From Luidia sarsii (Eukaryota; Echinodermata; Asteroidea; Paxillosida; Luidiidae): a stretch of 64,000 nucleotides of DNA. Both the position numbers and the translations under genes were made by a program. Position 1 is the stretch's first letter, and the number at the start of each line of letters is the position of its first letter. Shown piece after piece: positions 36,530 to 47,600 of this stretch. The stretch is from positions 92,501-156,500 of the forward strand of contig OX465110.1 of the NCBI GenBank assembly GCA_949987565.1, read 5' to 3'. The notes below the pieces were generated by a model, which was not told the origin of the DNA, ran no database searches, and saw nothing but the letters and a program-made list of their open reading frames with translations.

Positions 36530-36680
36530 GGTAGAAGGTTTGCATGGTGGAAATACAAAGTAGAAGGTTTGCATGGTGGAAATACTAAGTAGAAGGTTTG
36601 CATGGTGGAAATACTAAGTAGAAGGTTTGCATGGTGGAAATACTACGTGGAAGGTTTGCATGGTGGAAATACTAAGTAGG
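36530..36680. repeat. 29-bp minisatellite, about 5 copies
   Basis: The unit GTAGAAGGTTTGCATGGTGG plus AAATACTAA repeats about five times with few changes, running directly into the foldback repeat at 36673-36767. A single related unit also precedes the repeat at 60960. Confidence 0.9.
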
Positions 36681-36767
36681 TTTGCAGCGACACCAAGAAG
36701 ACTCGGAAAGTGTGGCTCCTTCTCACAAAAGAAGTGTTACATGGTGTCAGCGCCAACCTTCTACTTG
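36673..36767. repeat. Foldback repeat next to the 29-bp array
   Basis: AAGTAGGTTTGCAGCGACACC at the left is matched on the other strand by the right end (ATGGTGTCAGCGCCAACCTT then CTACTT), giving imperfect inverted arms of about 20 bases. The inner part resembles the GACACCATG...GTGTGGCTC repeat at 60995-61054. Confidence 0.6.
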
Positions 36768-36985
36768 GCAGGATCTATACAAGAACAGTCTCCGCCATTA
36801 TGCATGTAACACTGTATGGCATGAAATCGTGAATGAATTCGGAACGTTTTGAACATGCTCTTGTTCTGTGTGCCCGACGTGACATCACCAGCGCCTCTAT
36901 GAAAATAGACATTGGTTGGTTTCCATTTTGAAGTTTGTGTTGAGATTTAATTATCTTTGTCACGAGCATGATACTTAGGACACCG

Positions 36986-37311
36986 TGTTGCTGTTGATGT
37001 TGTTGTCGTTGTCGTTGATGTTGTTACTCTCGTTGTTGTTTTGTTGTTGTCGTCGTTGTTGATGTTGTTGTTGTTTATGTTGTTGTTGTTGTTTATTTTG
37101 TTGCTGTTGTTGTCGTTGGTGTTTTGTTGTTGTCGTTGTTTATGTTGTTGCTGTCGTTGTTGTTTTGTTGTTGTCGTTGTTGTTTTGTTGTTGTCGTTGT
37201 TGTTGATGTTATTGTTGTTTATGTTGTTGCTGTTGTTGTCGTTGGTGTTTTGTTGTTGATATTGTTGTTGTGGTTGTTTTGTTGTTGTCGTTGTTGCAGT
37301 TATTGATGTTG
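36986..37311 (+). repeat. GTT/GTC trinucleotide-rich block
   Basis: About 325 bases of GTT with interspersed GTC, GCT, GAT and TTT units. The Leu- and Val-rich open frames are repeat translations. Confidence 0.9.
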
Positions 37312-37356
37312 CTGACTACAAGAACATGAAGATATAAATCAATGAAACGTCGTTAA

Positions 37357-37376
37357 CGTGCGTGCGTGCGTGCGTG
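37357..37376 (+). repeat. (CGTG)5 microsatellite
   Basis: Five perfect tandem CGTG units. Confidence 0.9.
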
Positions 37377-37771
37377 GTATTTCCTCATGATGCATTTTGA
37401 TTAACTGATTCTCAGACTGGCGTGGCTACGTGGTAGACGTACGTCTTTACATCAGAGCTGACTCAATATGCCAAGCGTGCAAAGTTTCGCATCTTACGTT
37501 TTATGGAAAGCACTGGTCGTCAAACATGTTCGATCTACTCACTCCACGACTTCCCAAGCTTCTTAATCGTCTTCAAGACAATCGCTGGTCGGGACATTGT
37601 GACTCCTACGAGACCCTTGTGTGTAAGATTCCCTTCACTGACGGACTATGGCATACAAGGGATTAAGTCACATGGCCTTGAGGAAAGGACTGTCTCTTAA
37701 TGACTGCTTACATCGTATAAGTGTGTGATGTCAGGGTGAAATTCGAGTTGTTAGCCCCCTTGCCTATTACA

Positions 37772-37784
37772 CCCCCCCCCCCCC
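37772..37784. repeat. C13 homopolymer
   Basis: Run of thirteen C residues; a similar C10 run lies at 25180-25189. Confidence 0.85.
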
Positions 37785-37789
37785 TGTCC

Positions 37790-39320
37790 TTGGATTTGAT
37801 TATTTGGGCGTTTTAAAATGCAATTACAGGCTTGATTTCTTCACATGATCTAGTCAAGTGGCGTGCTGGGGATAGGAAATTGTTGACCCATTTGTCGAGA
37901 GAAAAGGAATTAAAGCAAGTGCTTTATCTGTTTTGTTTGGTATTGTCCTGTTTTGTGTTGTTTTGAACCGAAAGGAATACTAACAGTAAAATGTCATAAA
38001 CAACGTGTGCATCTTTATGATAGTTACTTTCTTTGCCTTGTTAAGATGTTTAACTTAACATTGGTTTAGTTTAGCATTTATACCCCTTAGTACAATGAAA
38101 CAGACCTCGATGTATAATCAGTCAGCAGTAAGGAGGCCCGTTTACTTATACGCTGAACTGCATTAGTACATAGACTGTTTCCAACTATCTTGTCTCTCTA
38201 AAAATCAGGAAAAAGATTCAGGAATAAAAATATTAAAATTAGGGGGCATGACGTTTAGACCCTAGCTGGACCTTTCTCAAAAGAGTGAAGCTATGAGGAA
38301 TGTTATCAGCAAACTGTCCAGCTATATCTCCCGACTATTTTATAGCGTCTCATTACCGTAAAAATTGGATGAGAGGTTGGTGAGTAGAAACATTACGAAA
38401 TTGAGCTCATAAGACGCGCACCACGGATGGGTAAGCTTAATGCTCTCAAGATGCTGCAAACCACTGCAGGGGAAAAGCTCAGTGGACTGCAACTCGGAAG
38501 GTCTTCCATTACAAAGCACAGGAAGCAAGGCTCACTCCATTATGACAGGCTACATGTAGGAGCAAGTAACATTCTAACGTCGGGGTGGTGTGGTTAGAGA
38601 AACAGACATAGGAGTAATTTCATATTAGTGTCAGGGATGTCAAAGACAGCGGGCGTTATGAAGGAACCTGCTGAAATATCCGGATCGAAGGAGATGCTAG
38701 TAATAGTTGATCAGTACCTGATCAAAAATACCACTATCTCTTTATCGGCAGGATATGCGGTGAAACGCTGTTTTCGTGCGATTGAGTAATTACTCCGTGC
38801 GATGTGATTGCATTAAGAAATGGCCCATTGCATTTGTCTCTGATCTTAAAAAAGAGAGACACGATGATGTTTTCTGGACTTAGAATCTAAACAGCATGAA
38901 CTTTTGAGTTGAGCAATGAAGGGTACAAACAGGCGATAGGAAAGACGAACTTCATTAGTTAATATTTACATGAAACCCTGTAGCTAATGAAATTAAATAT
39001 TCTTTCTTATGAACACCTTACAGTAAAAGGTGACAGATCAGGGGAGGCCTTTCCAAGCGTCTGGGAATCATAGCATGTGGGTGGGGCCTTCGTGGGGTAC
39101 AGGTAGGGGTGTAGACAGAGAGTTATCAAGTAGAAAACTGTATGACGCCAGGCTGAAATCAATGACCAGGGAGTCGAAGCATGACGTCAGGATGAGGACA
39201 CTTGCTAATCGATTCCATCTAGCCAGAGCCTATTGTGATTTACACCAAGGCTGTGCTTCACGTTGGTCTGACGGAAACTAATTACATAGACTAACGACAT
39301 GCTGGTCTTCCTCTCATTCC
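37790..39320. other. Intergenic stretch with one dispersed motif
   Basis: Apart from the hammerhead-like motif at 38244-38281 nothing is recognised; the open frame at 39030-39281 has no family resemblance. Confidence 0.5.
38244..38281 (-). repeat. Hammerhead-like dispersed motif
   Basis: The - strand reads TTGAGAAAGGTCCAGCTAGG then GTCTAAACGTCATGCC. The preceding + strand sequence (ATTAAAATTAGGGGGCATGA) also resembles the flank of the 31676 copy, so both derive from one element. Five of five stem II pairs remain possible. Confidence 0.5.
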
Positions 39321-39325
39321 TAATC

Positions 39326-39409
39326 CACAATCTATCTGTCTACATCGATATCACACAATCTATCTGTGTACATCAATATCACACAACCTATCTGTCTACA
39401 TCGATATCA
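39326..39409. repeat. 28-bp tandem triplicate
   Basis: Three units of CACAATCTATCTGTCTACAT plus CGATATCA start at 39326, 39354 and 39382, with two or three differences between them. Confidence 0.9.
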
Positions 39410-42400
39410 AGCAGGCTTTGGAAGGAAATGAGAAAGACTGCAGACTGACAGGCATTGGTCTTCAAATGTAGACAAAATAGTTGAGTTTAACTTGAACATG
39501 ATAGAACCAGCTACTTTGGGAGAAGTTGAAAAAGCAATTTGTGCTCATTTGTCAGGTAGTTGAATAAAAATATGAAAACGGGTCATACATCCACTGTTTC
39601 CTTAATACTGAACATTGATACGCAGCCTTTCACAAGACGGCCTAAATAATGCTTTAAGAAAATAAAATAAAAGGGGATTAATCTTATCTTCGTTGCTTTC
39701 AAACACATCAATAGATTTACGAGCTGATCCGTAGTATCTCACATAAAACACGCAAACATAACCAAAAGAAATAACATACATCACATGACATTGACTATAA
39801 TTTGTAACACGCACGTACATGTCATAAATTACGTGATATTTTTAATGTAACATGGATATTTTGAATGCACGTTCAAAACCATACATCAAAGCACATCTAT
39901 GCCAGCAAGAAACCTTATCATCCTGATGAAGTTTAGAAGTGGGTTTGAAAAATGGCATCATTTCAAGATGATTAGACAGCGCGTATCAAACCATATTTGA
40001 TACCATATAATTATACGCCTTATAACTGCTATAGTATATCATAATTAATGCTCGCGATAATAAGACGAATCAGAGTTATAATAAATACTTTCTTTTTCTT
40101 AATTGGCATCACATGCCTACTTGAAACAACCCAGTCGGTCATTTATTGGTAAGGGTTGCCACGGTAATCTTATTGCACTAATTATATGAATAGTTCATCT
40201 GGCAGCATCGTTTCCTTACGTCATGTAACCATTCATGTATGAAACTACCGTACACCAGCTATGATCGGATATATTCAGGGAAAATTAAAAAGAAATGACC
40301 TGTGCTTTTCGGTTAAAATTTAAGCAAACCATGAAGAATATAATAACAATGACAAAGAAACAAAATGAATTGAAAATAAAGACAAATACAAAATACAAAT
40401 TTGAAAAGAAATCAAAATAATGAAATATACATGAACCACACAAATATTGGTTACAACACAAAATGTTTAGGGAAACCGAATTCAAACGGTAAAACAAAAA
40501 GAACAAAACGGCAGGGCATTTGGCAAGTCTGTCGCAATATTAAGCCCTATATCATGTCCATGTATTTCCAAGGTTAACATTAAAACAAGTGAATGTTGAA
40601 AAACAGGTGAATGTTGAAAAACAAATTGTTTCATGTTATGATATACCCCATTTATTATCAATGTGTTTTATACGGTGTCACACAATCGTTTGAGATTAAG
40701 AAGCTTCTCCATATAAATTTGAAGTTAGTTATTGGCAGGCCACGTATCATTACAAATAGTGTCTCTCTATGGGTGTGGTTGGACATTTCATCAACTGTTC
40801 ATGAAGGTAACTGTCAATTTTAATTTAAAAGTCTTGCCAGACAATGCATTTATTTTAAAAAAAATGAAGGACAAACTGATAGGGAACTTTGAAGAAAAAA
40901 AATGATAATTTGGCAAAGGTACGTTATGGGACACTAATCCAGAGGTGCTCAGCTATTTTTTTAATCATTTTCTAAATCAGTCATAAGGTTGCTTGGGGTT
41001 CCCGTCAGTAATGAATGTCATTGTGAGTTGATTTGTTTCAAACTGCACTCAACATTACAAGAAAACAGAAAGAACATAAAATGTAACGAATCAAATCTTT
41101 TAAAATGAAGAGTTGAGTTACCGTTTAATATAGGAAATTGCAGAACTTGATAATTATTTCAGAGACCAACATAGCGAAGCATGCTAGTAACTTGCGATTA
41201 ATCCATCATGAATTCAATCATATCCATTTCTTATTCTCTGCTGCATTCTGCATCTTTACACTATACAAACACTTTGTTCGACAATTTCTTCAAGGAAATA
41301 AAAATTGCATATAATTTTCGACTAGTGTAATTTCAAAAACAATAAGGACACTTTCATGTAAAGTGTGATTTCGTTTGTCATGAAGCACCAAGGCAAAAGA
41401 TGTTTCAAAGACAAGGATTGAGTTATTTGCAAAATAATGCCATTCTCAATAATGCTATCGTTCTAGGGAGATAAAAACAGACCTGTGAAAAAGCGATGTT
41501 AGAAAGAAAGACTCTTTAAAGATGAGGCTTTGGTAAGCAGGTATGATACTTTCAATAGTGTCTACCATTTTTACCAAAAAGGTTATCTGTTAAAAATTCA
41601 ATAAACCAACCAACCTTGTCAACCTGATGCATGTACCTGCCCAAAATACCGTTTTCTTTATAAAAGGTTGCTCTCCAAACTCAGCAAGGATTATTTTCAT
41701 TTCATTTCAAGTGTACAAGATGATTTAAAGCGATTTTTCTCATATCCCAATTGACTAATTGAGAAGTGAGTCTTTCATGTACCGGTACATATTAAATGTC
41801 TTTAAGTTTGAGTTCCATCGTCAAGTATATTGTCACTACAATCAACCCCATATATTTCCATTTTTTAAATGTATCCCAAAAGTTAGCTGGACCTTCCTCA
41901 AAGGCAGTGTATTTACTTTCTTTGAATAAACAAAACTGGGTGTAGGGTCACGCAGGGTATTTCTTGATATTTGTAACAATCCATTCTGGAAATTGATGAT
42001 GGTTCATTCCTGCTGCCTGCATTTCGCATACCTTGACCTTTGGCAGGTCAGGGTCAAGGTCATTAACAGAGCTCAGAATATTCAAGCGATGTCAAGGTAC
42101 ATATAGCTTTAGTTCTAGGCAGCTAAGAATCATGGATCCAATAGCTATGAAACTTGACCAGTCAGAGATTGTTTTCACAACTTGCAAACCTCGTGCCTGC
42201 AGCAATTCAATAGAGTCTGCAATTCAAGTTTCATTGTGCTGGGAGAAATCCCTTGATATGCACACGCTCCTTTGAGCAATTTCTATACCACTTGGGAAGA
42301 GGGGGCTTTCAACTAATTAATGTCAATCCAAAATGACTCATTGGTTCGTCGCTATCCCTCTTAAAAACTGTCACTGCCACTTTTAGCTGACAGAGAATGA

Positions 42401-43050
42401 TGACTCTCCCTCCGCTTGGTGAGAGGTTGTGACCGTAAGATGCAAGGGACCCACCCTTTATCCCTTTGGGGGTCGTATATTATCTCAAGGGGTCTAAGCC
42501 CAGATCATCCTTGGGAAGATTACTGGATGGTTTTTACAACCCTCGGGCAAACTTCCCAGTAAACCTTAAACATTTTAAAGGCAGACATCACAGTCATGTT
42601 CCTTCTCTACATGACATTGAAACGTGTAGCTTCAGGTGCCAGCTCATGGTATCCCAACCCGTCTTGCTTTACATGCACAATGCCCCTCCTTCACAGCAGG
42701 TGTGGCAAGAAATATTATCTTTTAACACCAAAGACTTAGGTAAGGCAAATGTGCGACCGTAAAAGCATCAAATCCCAGTGACAATAATCTGATCATAAAT
42801 ATAGAATTATCTTCTATACTTACCAAGAAATATACCGTTAAACCATAACAAAGTCCATACAAATGGAACTCACACCACAAAAAAGATTTCAGCATTTTTG
42901 ATGATAGTCCTTGGATAGCTGGTAAATAATTTCACCAATTCTGTGTTAAATGCTATAGGGTAGGGAGTAAAGGGATTAGTAAAGGGTGACTATGGGATTA
43001 TTGAATTCCCAAAGCTTCACGATAGTCAATGGTCAAACGCTTCTGACTGA
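39410..43050. other. AT-rich intergenic stretch
   Basis: No supported gene. It includes a hammerhead-like fragment at 41881-41907 and long AT-rich runs. CpG becomes scarce from about 40-41 kb onward, so the lower part may already belong to the - strand gene's 3' UTR. Confidence 0.5.
41881..41907 (-). repeat. Hammerhead-like dispersed motif, 5' half
   Basis: The - strand reads CTGCCTTTGAGGAAGGTCCA GCTAACT, preserving the TTGAGGA core half and the first stem II strand; the RAAAC half is missing. Confidence 0.4.
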
Positions 43051-43053
43051 CGC

Positions 43054-43176
43054 CCCTGGCAAAGACTTGCTGACTAGGCTATTTGAGAAGACCGCCATCT
43101 AAGGTCTGGATACCTTAGATGGTTAGAGTGCAAGTATGCAAAAACAGAGGTCTCGGGTTCAAGTTCCAGTGCGGTC
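43054..43176 (+). repeat. tRNA-derived SINE
   Basis: The body contains an A-box-like TAGATGGTTAGAG (43117-43129) and a B-box-like GGGTTCAAGTTCC (43155-43167) at tRNA spacing, preceded by a leader CTGGCAAAGACT...CCGCCATCTAAGG that is shared with the copy at 58181. These are the two internal RNA polymerase III promoter boxes. No A-rich tail or target duplication is clear. Confidence 0.75.
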
Positions 43177-43318
43177 AAAACAGGAGATGTAAAGACCACT
43201 AAACATCGAGAGGTTTCCTAATTAATTCAGGACAAGATTTGTCAACAGAACACAAACAAATGAAACTGTAATTCATAGAGGGTTTGCCTACTTGACATAG
43301 AATTAACACTACATGTAT

Positions 43319-43463
43319 AGTGCTTTGCCTGAATCCACCACACGACCTCAAAAGGTTTGGTGGAAGAGTGGTTCAGGCGTCAGTGCTAGAAAGCAGGAGT
43401 CATGTATTTGAATACCATCCAGGCTGCCTGCATTTTGTTCAACAGGCAATCAGGCAAAGCACT
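43319..43463. mobile_element. 145-bp foldback element with tRNA-Ser-like core
   Basis: AGTGCTTTGCCTGA at 43319-43332 and TCAGGCAAAGCACT at 43450-43463 are perfect 14-bp terminal inverted repeats. Between them, GGAAGAGTGGTTCAGGCGTC, then TGCTAGAAAG and TTTGAATACC, resemble the A-box, anticodon loop (CTAGAAA as in tRNA-Ser with anticodon AGA) and B-box of a tRNA-Ser. It is either a small MITE that captured a tRNA-like sequence or a SINE that happens to be flanked by inverted arms. Confidence 0.5.
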
Positions 43464-43541
43464 GAGCATTACGTCAGCTGGCCAAACACTCTTTGCAGTC
43501 TGACTGTCTCTGTTCAAATCTACAGTATTCTTTTAACAAGC

Positions 43542-44603
43542 CTAGTTTATTTGTTTGTCCTGATTCAAGGGTTCCATGGAGTCAATTTCTGAGTCTGTCA
43601 AAGGACTATTCATCAAAGCTAGTCGCTCTTGCTCCAAGCTTTGTCTAGCTCCTGGATGGACCTCAGAGTCCATCTTCAAAGCTTCTAAGAAACCCTCTTT
43701 GTCGTCCCTTGGCTCTCCTGATCTTAGAGTGGATGGTGATGACTCAGCATATGCATTCATTCCAAGTGTCAATGATGTCATCTCATCAAGACTGACATCT
43801 GAGCCAACACGTCGATGACAAGGTAAGGGTGATAACCTGTCTTTGGGACCGGTCACATCCTGCATCTCTGTTGGCAAAGGAAGAGAGGTATAGTGCATTG
43901 AGGGTGCAACAGCACCAAGACAAGAGTCTCCTGTCATCTTAGAGATGTCATCACCTCCAACTGAAGACCTGCATGCTGCATCATCTGAGTTCTCCTTCAT
44001 ATCAAGAGTAGGAACATCCACACTGAAGATCTCACAATCTGCTTGCAAGGCCTCATTAGGCTCTGAGGAACAAGGAGCATCATCAGGTTCAACAAGTGAT
44101 ATGATAGGCCGATGTTTCCTGGCAACATCAATGTGACCTCTGTCTCTTTCAGATTGTTCCTGTCTCTGGATGATCTCATCAGTGACCTTGGATTGGTCTT
44201 CCTCTGGTCTGCAGCTATTAGGAGAGATAATATTAGTCAACACAGAGGCTTCATCTGAACTTTGTTCAGAGCAAGCTTCTAATGAGTCCTGATTACGAGG
44301 ATATGTTTCTGCGTGACTTGCTTCCTCCTCCTGAGATTCGCTGACATCAGTGTCCTGTGAATTGATTCTTTCCTCCTCTACCTCCTCCTTGAGTCCATGA
44401 TGTGGATCATCCACATCACCCTCGCCACCCATCTCAAGACCCTTCTGGTCACTCTCACTGTTGCCCGTAATCCATCCTTCAAGACCTGCCCTTGGCGCCT
44501 CAGACTCGTCAACAGAGGGCGCTCTGATGACAAGTAATGCTCTGCTTCTGTCTGCTGTGCTCACATGCCTAAGCTTGTTGCGATCGAAGTGCTGAATATC
44601 ATA
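43542..44603 (-). CDS. Terminal exon of the unrecognised acidic protein
   Basis: A 353-codon open stretch, by far the longest non-repetitive frame of the window, starting YDIQHFDRNKLRHVSTADRS and ending EPLNQDKQIN before TAG. It is strongly acidic with Glu runs (LKEEVEEERINSQDTD), many Ser and Asp, and a conserved-looking end (LALMNSPLTDSEIDS). It has no Cys-rich domain or membrane segment. Confidence 0.8.
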   Translation of the reverse strand, partial: YDIQHFDRNKLRHVSTADRSRALLVIRAPSVDESEAPRAGLEGWITGNSESDQKGLEMGGEGDVDDPHHGLKEEVEEERINSQDTDVSESQEEEASHAETYPRNQDSLEACSEQSSDEASVLTNIISPNSCRPEEDQSKVTDEIIQRQEQSERDRGHIDVARKHRPIISLVEPDDAPCSSEPNEALQADCEIFSVDVPTLDMKENSDDAACRSSVGGDDISKMTGDSCLGAVAPSMHYTSLPLPTEMQDVTGPKDRLSPLPCHRRVGSDVSLDEMTSLTLGMNAYAESSPSTLRSGEPRDDKEGFLEALKMDSEVHPGARQSLEQERLALMNSPLTDSEIDSMEPLNQDKQIN

Positions 44604-47600
44604 CTGTAGACAGTAACAAGACAAACGACTGCAGTTAATGACATATCTAAAAAGGCATTTTTATCAAGCATGGGGCAGTGTTCATTTTATCCCATACAAT
44701 TATTCTCTGCGTCAATCTACACTCCTGCCACATCCTTTAGCCTATGGGGTACTTCACATTGGCCTGATAGCAACAGAACTGTGAGGGCTCTAATCAAGCT
44801 CCAACAACAACAACCTCTAGCCTTCCAGCAATCCTGTCAACTCCTTCCTGGGAAGGGCGCAATTGCAATTACGTCAATTGCCAAAGGGACTGCCTCGCTG
44901 AGTTTAGCAAATACTGGTGGCTTGCCAACCGATTACATAGCCCAAGATGAAATCACTGGACTAAGGCAATTAAAATAGAATATGGCCAATGCCTTGCCAT
45001 TCTCATGGGTGGTTTCAAGTCCCAACCTGCTTCTCCCATTTGTTGAAGAGACGATTTTATCTTATGTTGATTCAAGGACTCCAAGCAAATCTGCCATCTT
45101 TGCTTATAAGCACAAAATTCCTGGTGTTAAATTCTTTGTTTTTCTTGCAAACATTGGGATTAAGGTCTACAAAAACAAGGACAAGCTAATTTGCCAAATA
45201 TGAAGCTGTATGCATCACAAGGCCTGACAGTCTAAACCCTGTGGAAAACTGACAGTAATTGCTAACAAGTTCCATTACATCGTTCAGGAGACAGGTACAG
45301 ACAGAAATCCACATTAGACCAGCACAAACAATCCAATGCAAAGCTAAGAACAATCCCTACATACATGTACATGTCAAAAAAGTACCCAAACTTAACAGCA
45401 GGAAATACCCAAATGCATCAAAAGGGAATTATGACTAAAGTGCTTTAATGCAATGGGCGAGACAGCGTTCAATGTACCAAGATAGGCACTCCACTATGCT
45501 TCTCTGACAATTCACAGTGAATGGTCATTCAGACTTGCCAAACACCCATCTAACATTACTGTCCAGTCCATGCATTGTATCTTAGAATAGATTGAGTCAT
45601 CCTGTATTTCAGGTGAGGGGGAAGTATTGAAATGGACAGCCTGAAGAAATAAAGGTACAGAATAAAGAGTCATGGAAAGACTTCAGATTTGGTTGAAGTA
45701 GATTACTGTTAAGTGAAAACTGATAGACAGCACATGCAGAGAAACGGTGCACAATGCTTTTAAGTTTGCATTTTATTCACGACTGACTGACCTAACAGCC
45801 TTGTCTGGTATCAAAGGGGGTTTAAGTAAAATCTTCTGTTTAAAAGTCAGGGCTTGGAGAAAGGTTTCAGTCACAGAAATCTTCATCGGTCAAAACTGAA
45901 AAATGATTTGCATAATATTCATCTCTAATAGAAATAAAAACTTTTTTTTTGTATCGTTATGTGATGTGTTCTCATTGCAAAGGTGAGGAATGCACCGTAT
46001 TTATAATACATGAAATAACTGCGCTTCTTTAACAAATCATTCCATTCTTCCAAGCCAACTGTATCTGAAGACCTAAGTCAGAGTGATCATCACACAAAAA
46101 GGAAAAAAATAACGAATAATGAATCCATTCTTCAGCACATACCGAGCATATACACACCTGCCTTCTAGGTCAATGCTGGCATACATATATCTTGCTCCCT
46201 GGGTGCAAATTAATAAGCACCATTTTACAAATTCCAAACGCCTTGAGAGACTATGCCTCAATGCACCAATGTCATGATACACACTCCTACTGTGTGATGA
46301 TCATCTGTCATTGACATCACCATCAGTCAACCTACCCCACTGATGACCTAGTGAGTTGACAAAGATAAACCGGCTCAACAGATTGATGATGCACACACTC
46401 GTCTGGTACATGCACTATAGCTATTCTCAGAGTACAGACAAAAAATGGCTTTGAAAAGGGCCGTGCTAGGATTGAAGCAGTAGACCCGTGCAATCAACTT
46501 AAATGAATTACAATCCTAAGCAGCTTTGTGTTCATCCATTCTATCTGTCAGAAAAGGGACACTTTCAGTTTCCCATTTGAACCCCACGTTTTGGCATTCA
46601 GCCAAACAAAAGACCCGCTCAATCTTAATTCCTAACTGCATTGCCTTGGTAACTGGTGATCAGTTACGCCCAAATCAGTACATGCCACCTGGCCATAGCA
46701 ATGTGCAGTAAACATTGTATCAAAACAAGTTCTACAAGAATGCAAGAGTTTTAACAAGTGCATACTACCATTTGTGCCTTATGTTGGCAATACATTTATT
46801 TAGTGGTTAAGGAATTATCAAGAAAATGGTAAAATTACACAGGACTTGCTAATGTTATCCAACGAGGTTAGTTCACATGGCTTAGATGTGCATAACTCAT
46901 ATGAATATATCAGATGAGATGAAATGATCTCAAATTGATCCCATTACGTGCGTTCCTGACAAGAAGTGCTCTGCATAGCAATGCTAGGATTAAGCAAACC
47001 CTATTTGCCATCAGTGTAGATGAAGATGCTCAATGCATATCAGAAGCCAATCTGTATTCCGTGCACATTCCGTGCACAAAAATTTGCCTTTGAAATGTGA
47101 TAAATATGTCCCATACTATCAAAGCTAATGTAGCCCTAATCCTCTTAGCACAAATGCTTTGAACCACCCAAATCCTTAAATTTTTGAAGGGTTGGTAAAA
47201 ATTGGCTTTTTAATCATGAATATTTGAAGGAGATTTTCCATCTGCATCTATAATGCATGTACAACCTGAGTTTTTTTTTCAGATTTGTGACATTTCACAC
47301 GAATATACAACAAAAGGAAAACTGACAGTAGAATCTCATTCCTTATTCATCACTGCCTTCAGAAGTCACTGTATATGGCCAGTGCAATCATTCACGAAGC
47401 TATTTTATTCAAGAATTGTACGGGCAACAGGGAAGCATGTTCTGAGCACTGCTGGTAGGTAAAACTGGGGACTGGTTAGCCTAAGATGCAGAGAGATCAT
47501 ACTAGTAAATATATAACATGATGTTTGCATTGAGGAGAATGAATGAGGGTTTGCCCTCAGCGACTATCCATCCAGAGTCAATATTCAAGCCAAGCTGACC

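Noticed and set aside
36530..36680. Regular 29-bp repeats resembling a CRISPR array
   Set aside because: Units are directly adjacent with no spacers, no cas genes are present, and the DNA is eukaryotic.
37041..37306. Leu/Val-rich frames that look like membrane proteins
   Set aside because: They come from a GTT/GTC trinucleotide block with no start context, exon borders or domain.
43352..43428. Functional tRNA-Ser gene
   Set aside because: The A-box and anticodon loop match but the acceptor stem and T arm do not pair, and it sits between inverted repeats; a derived repeat is more likely.
43576..43818. + strand frames opposite the large acidic exon
   Set aside because: They are antisense shadows of the 353-codon - strand exon.
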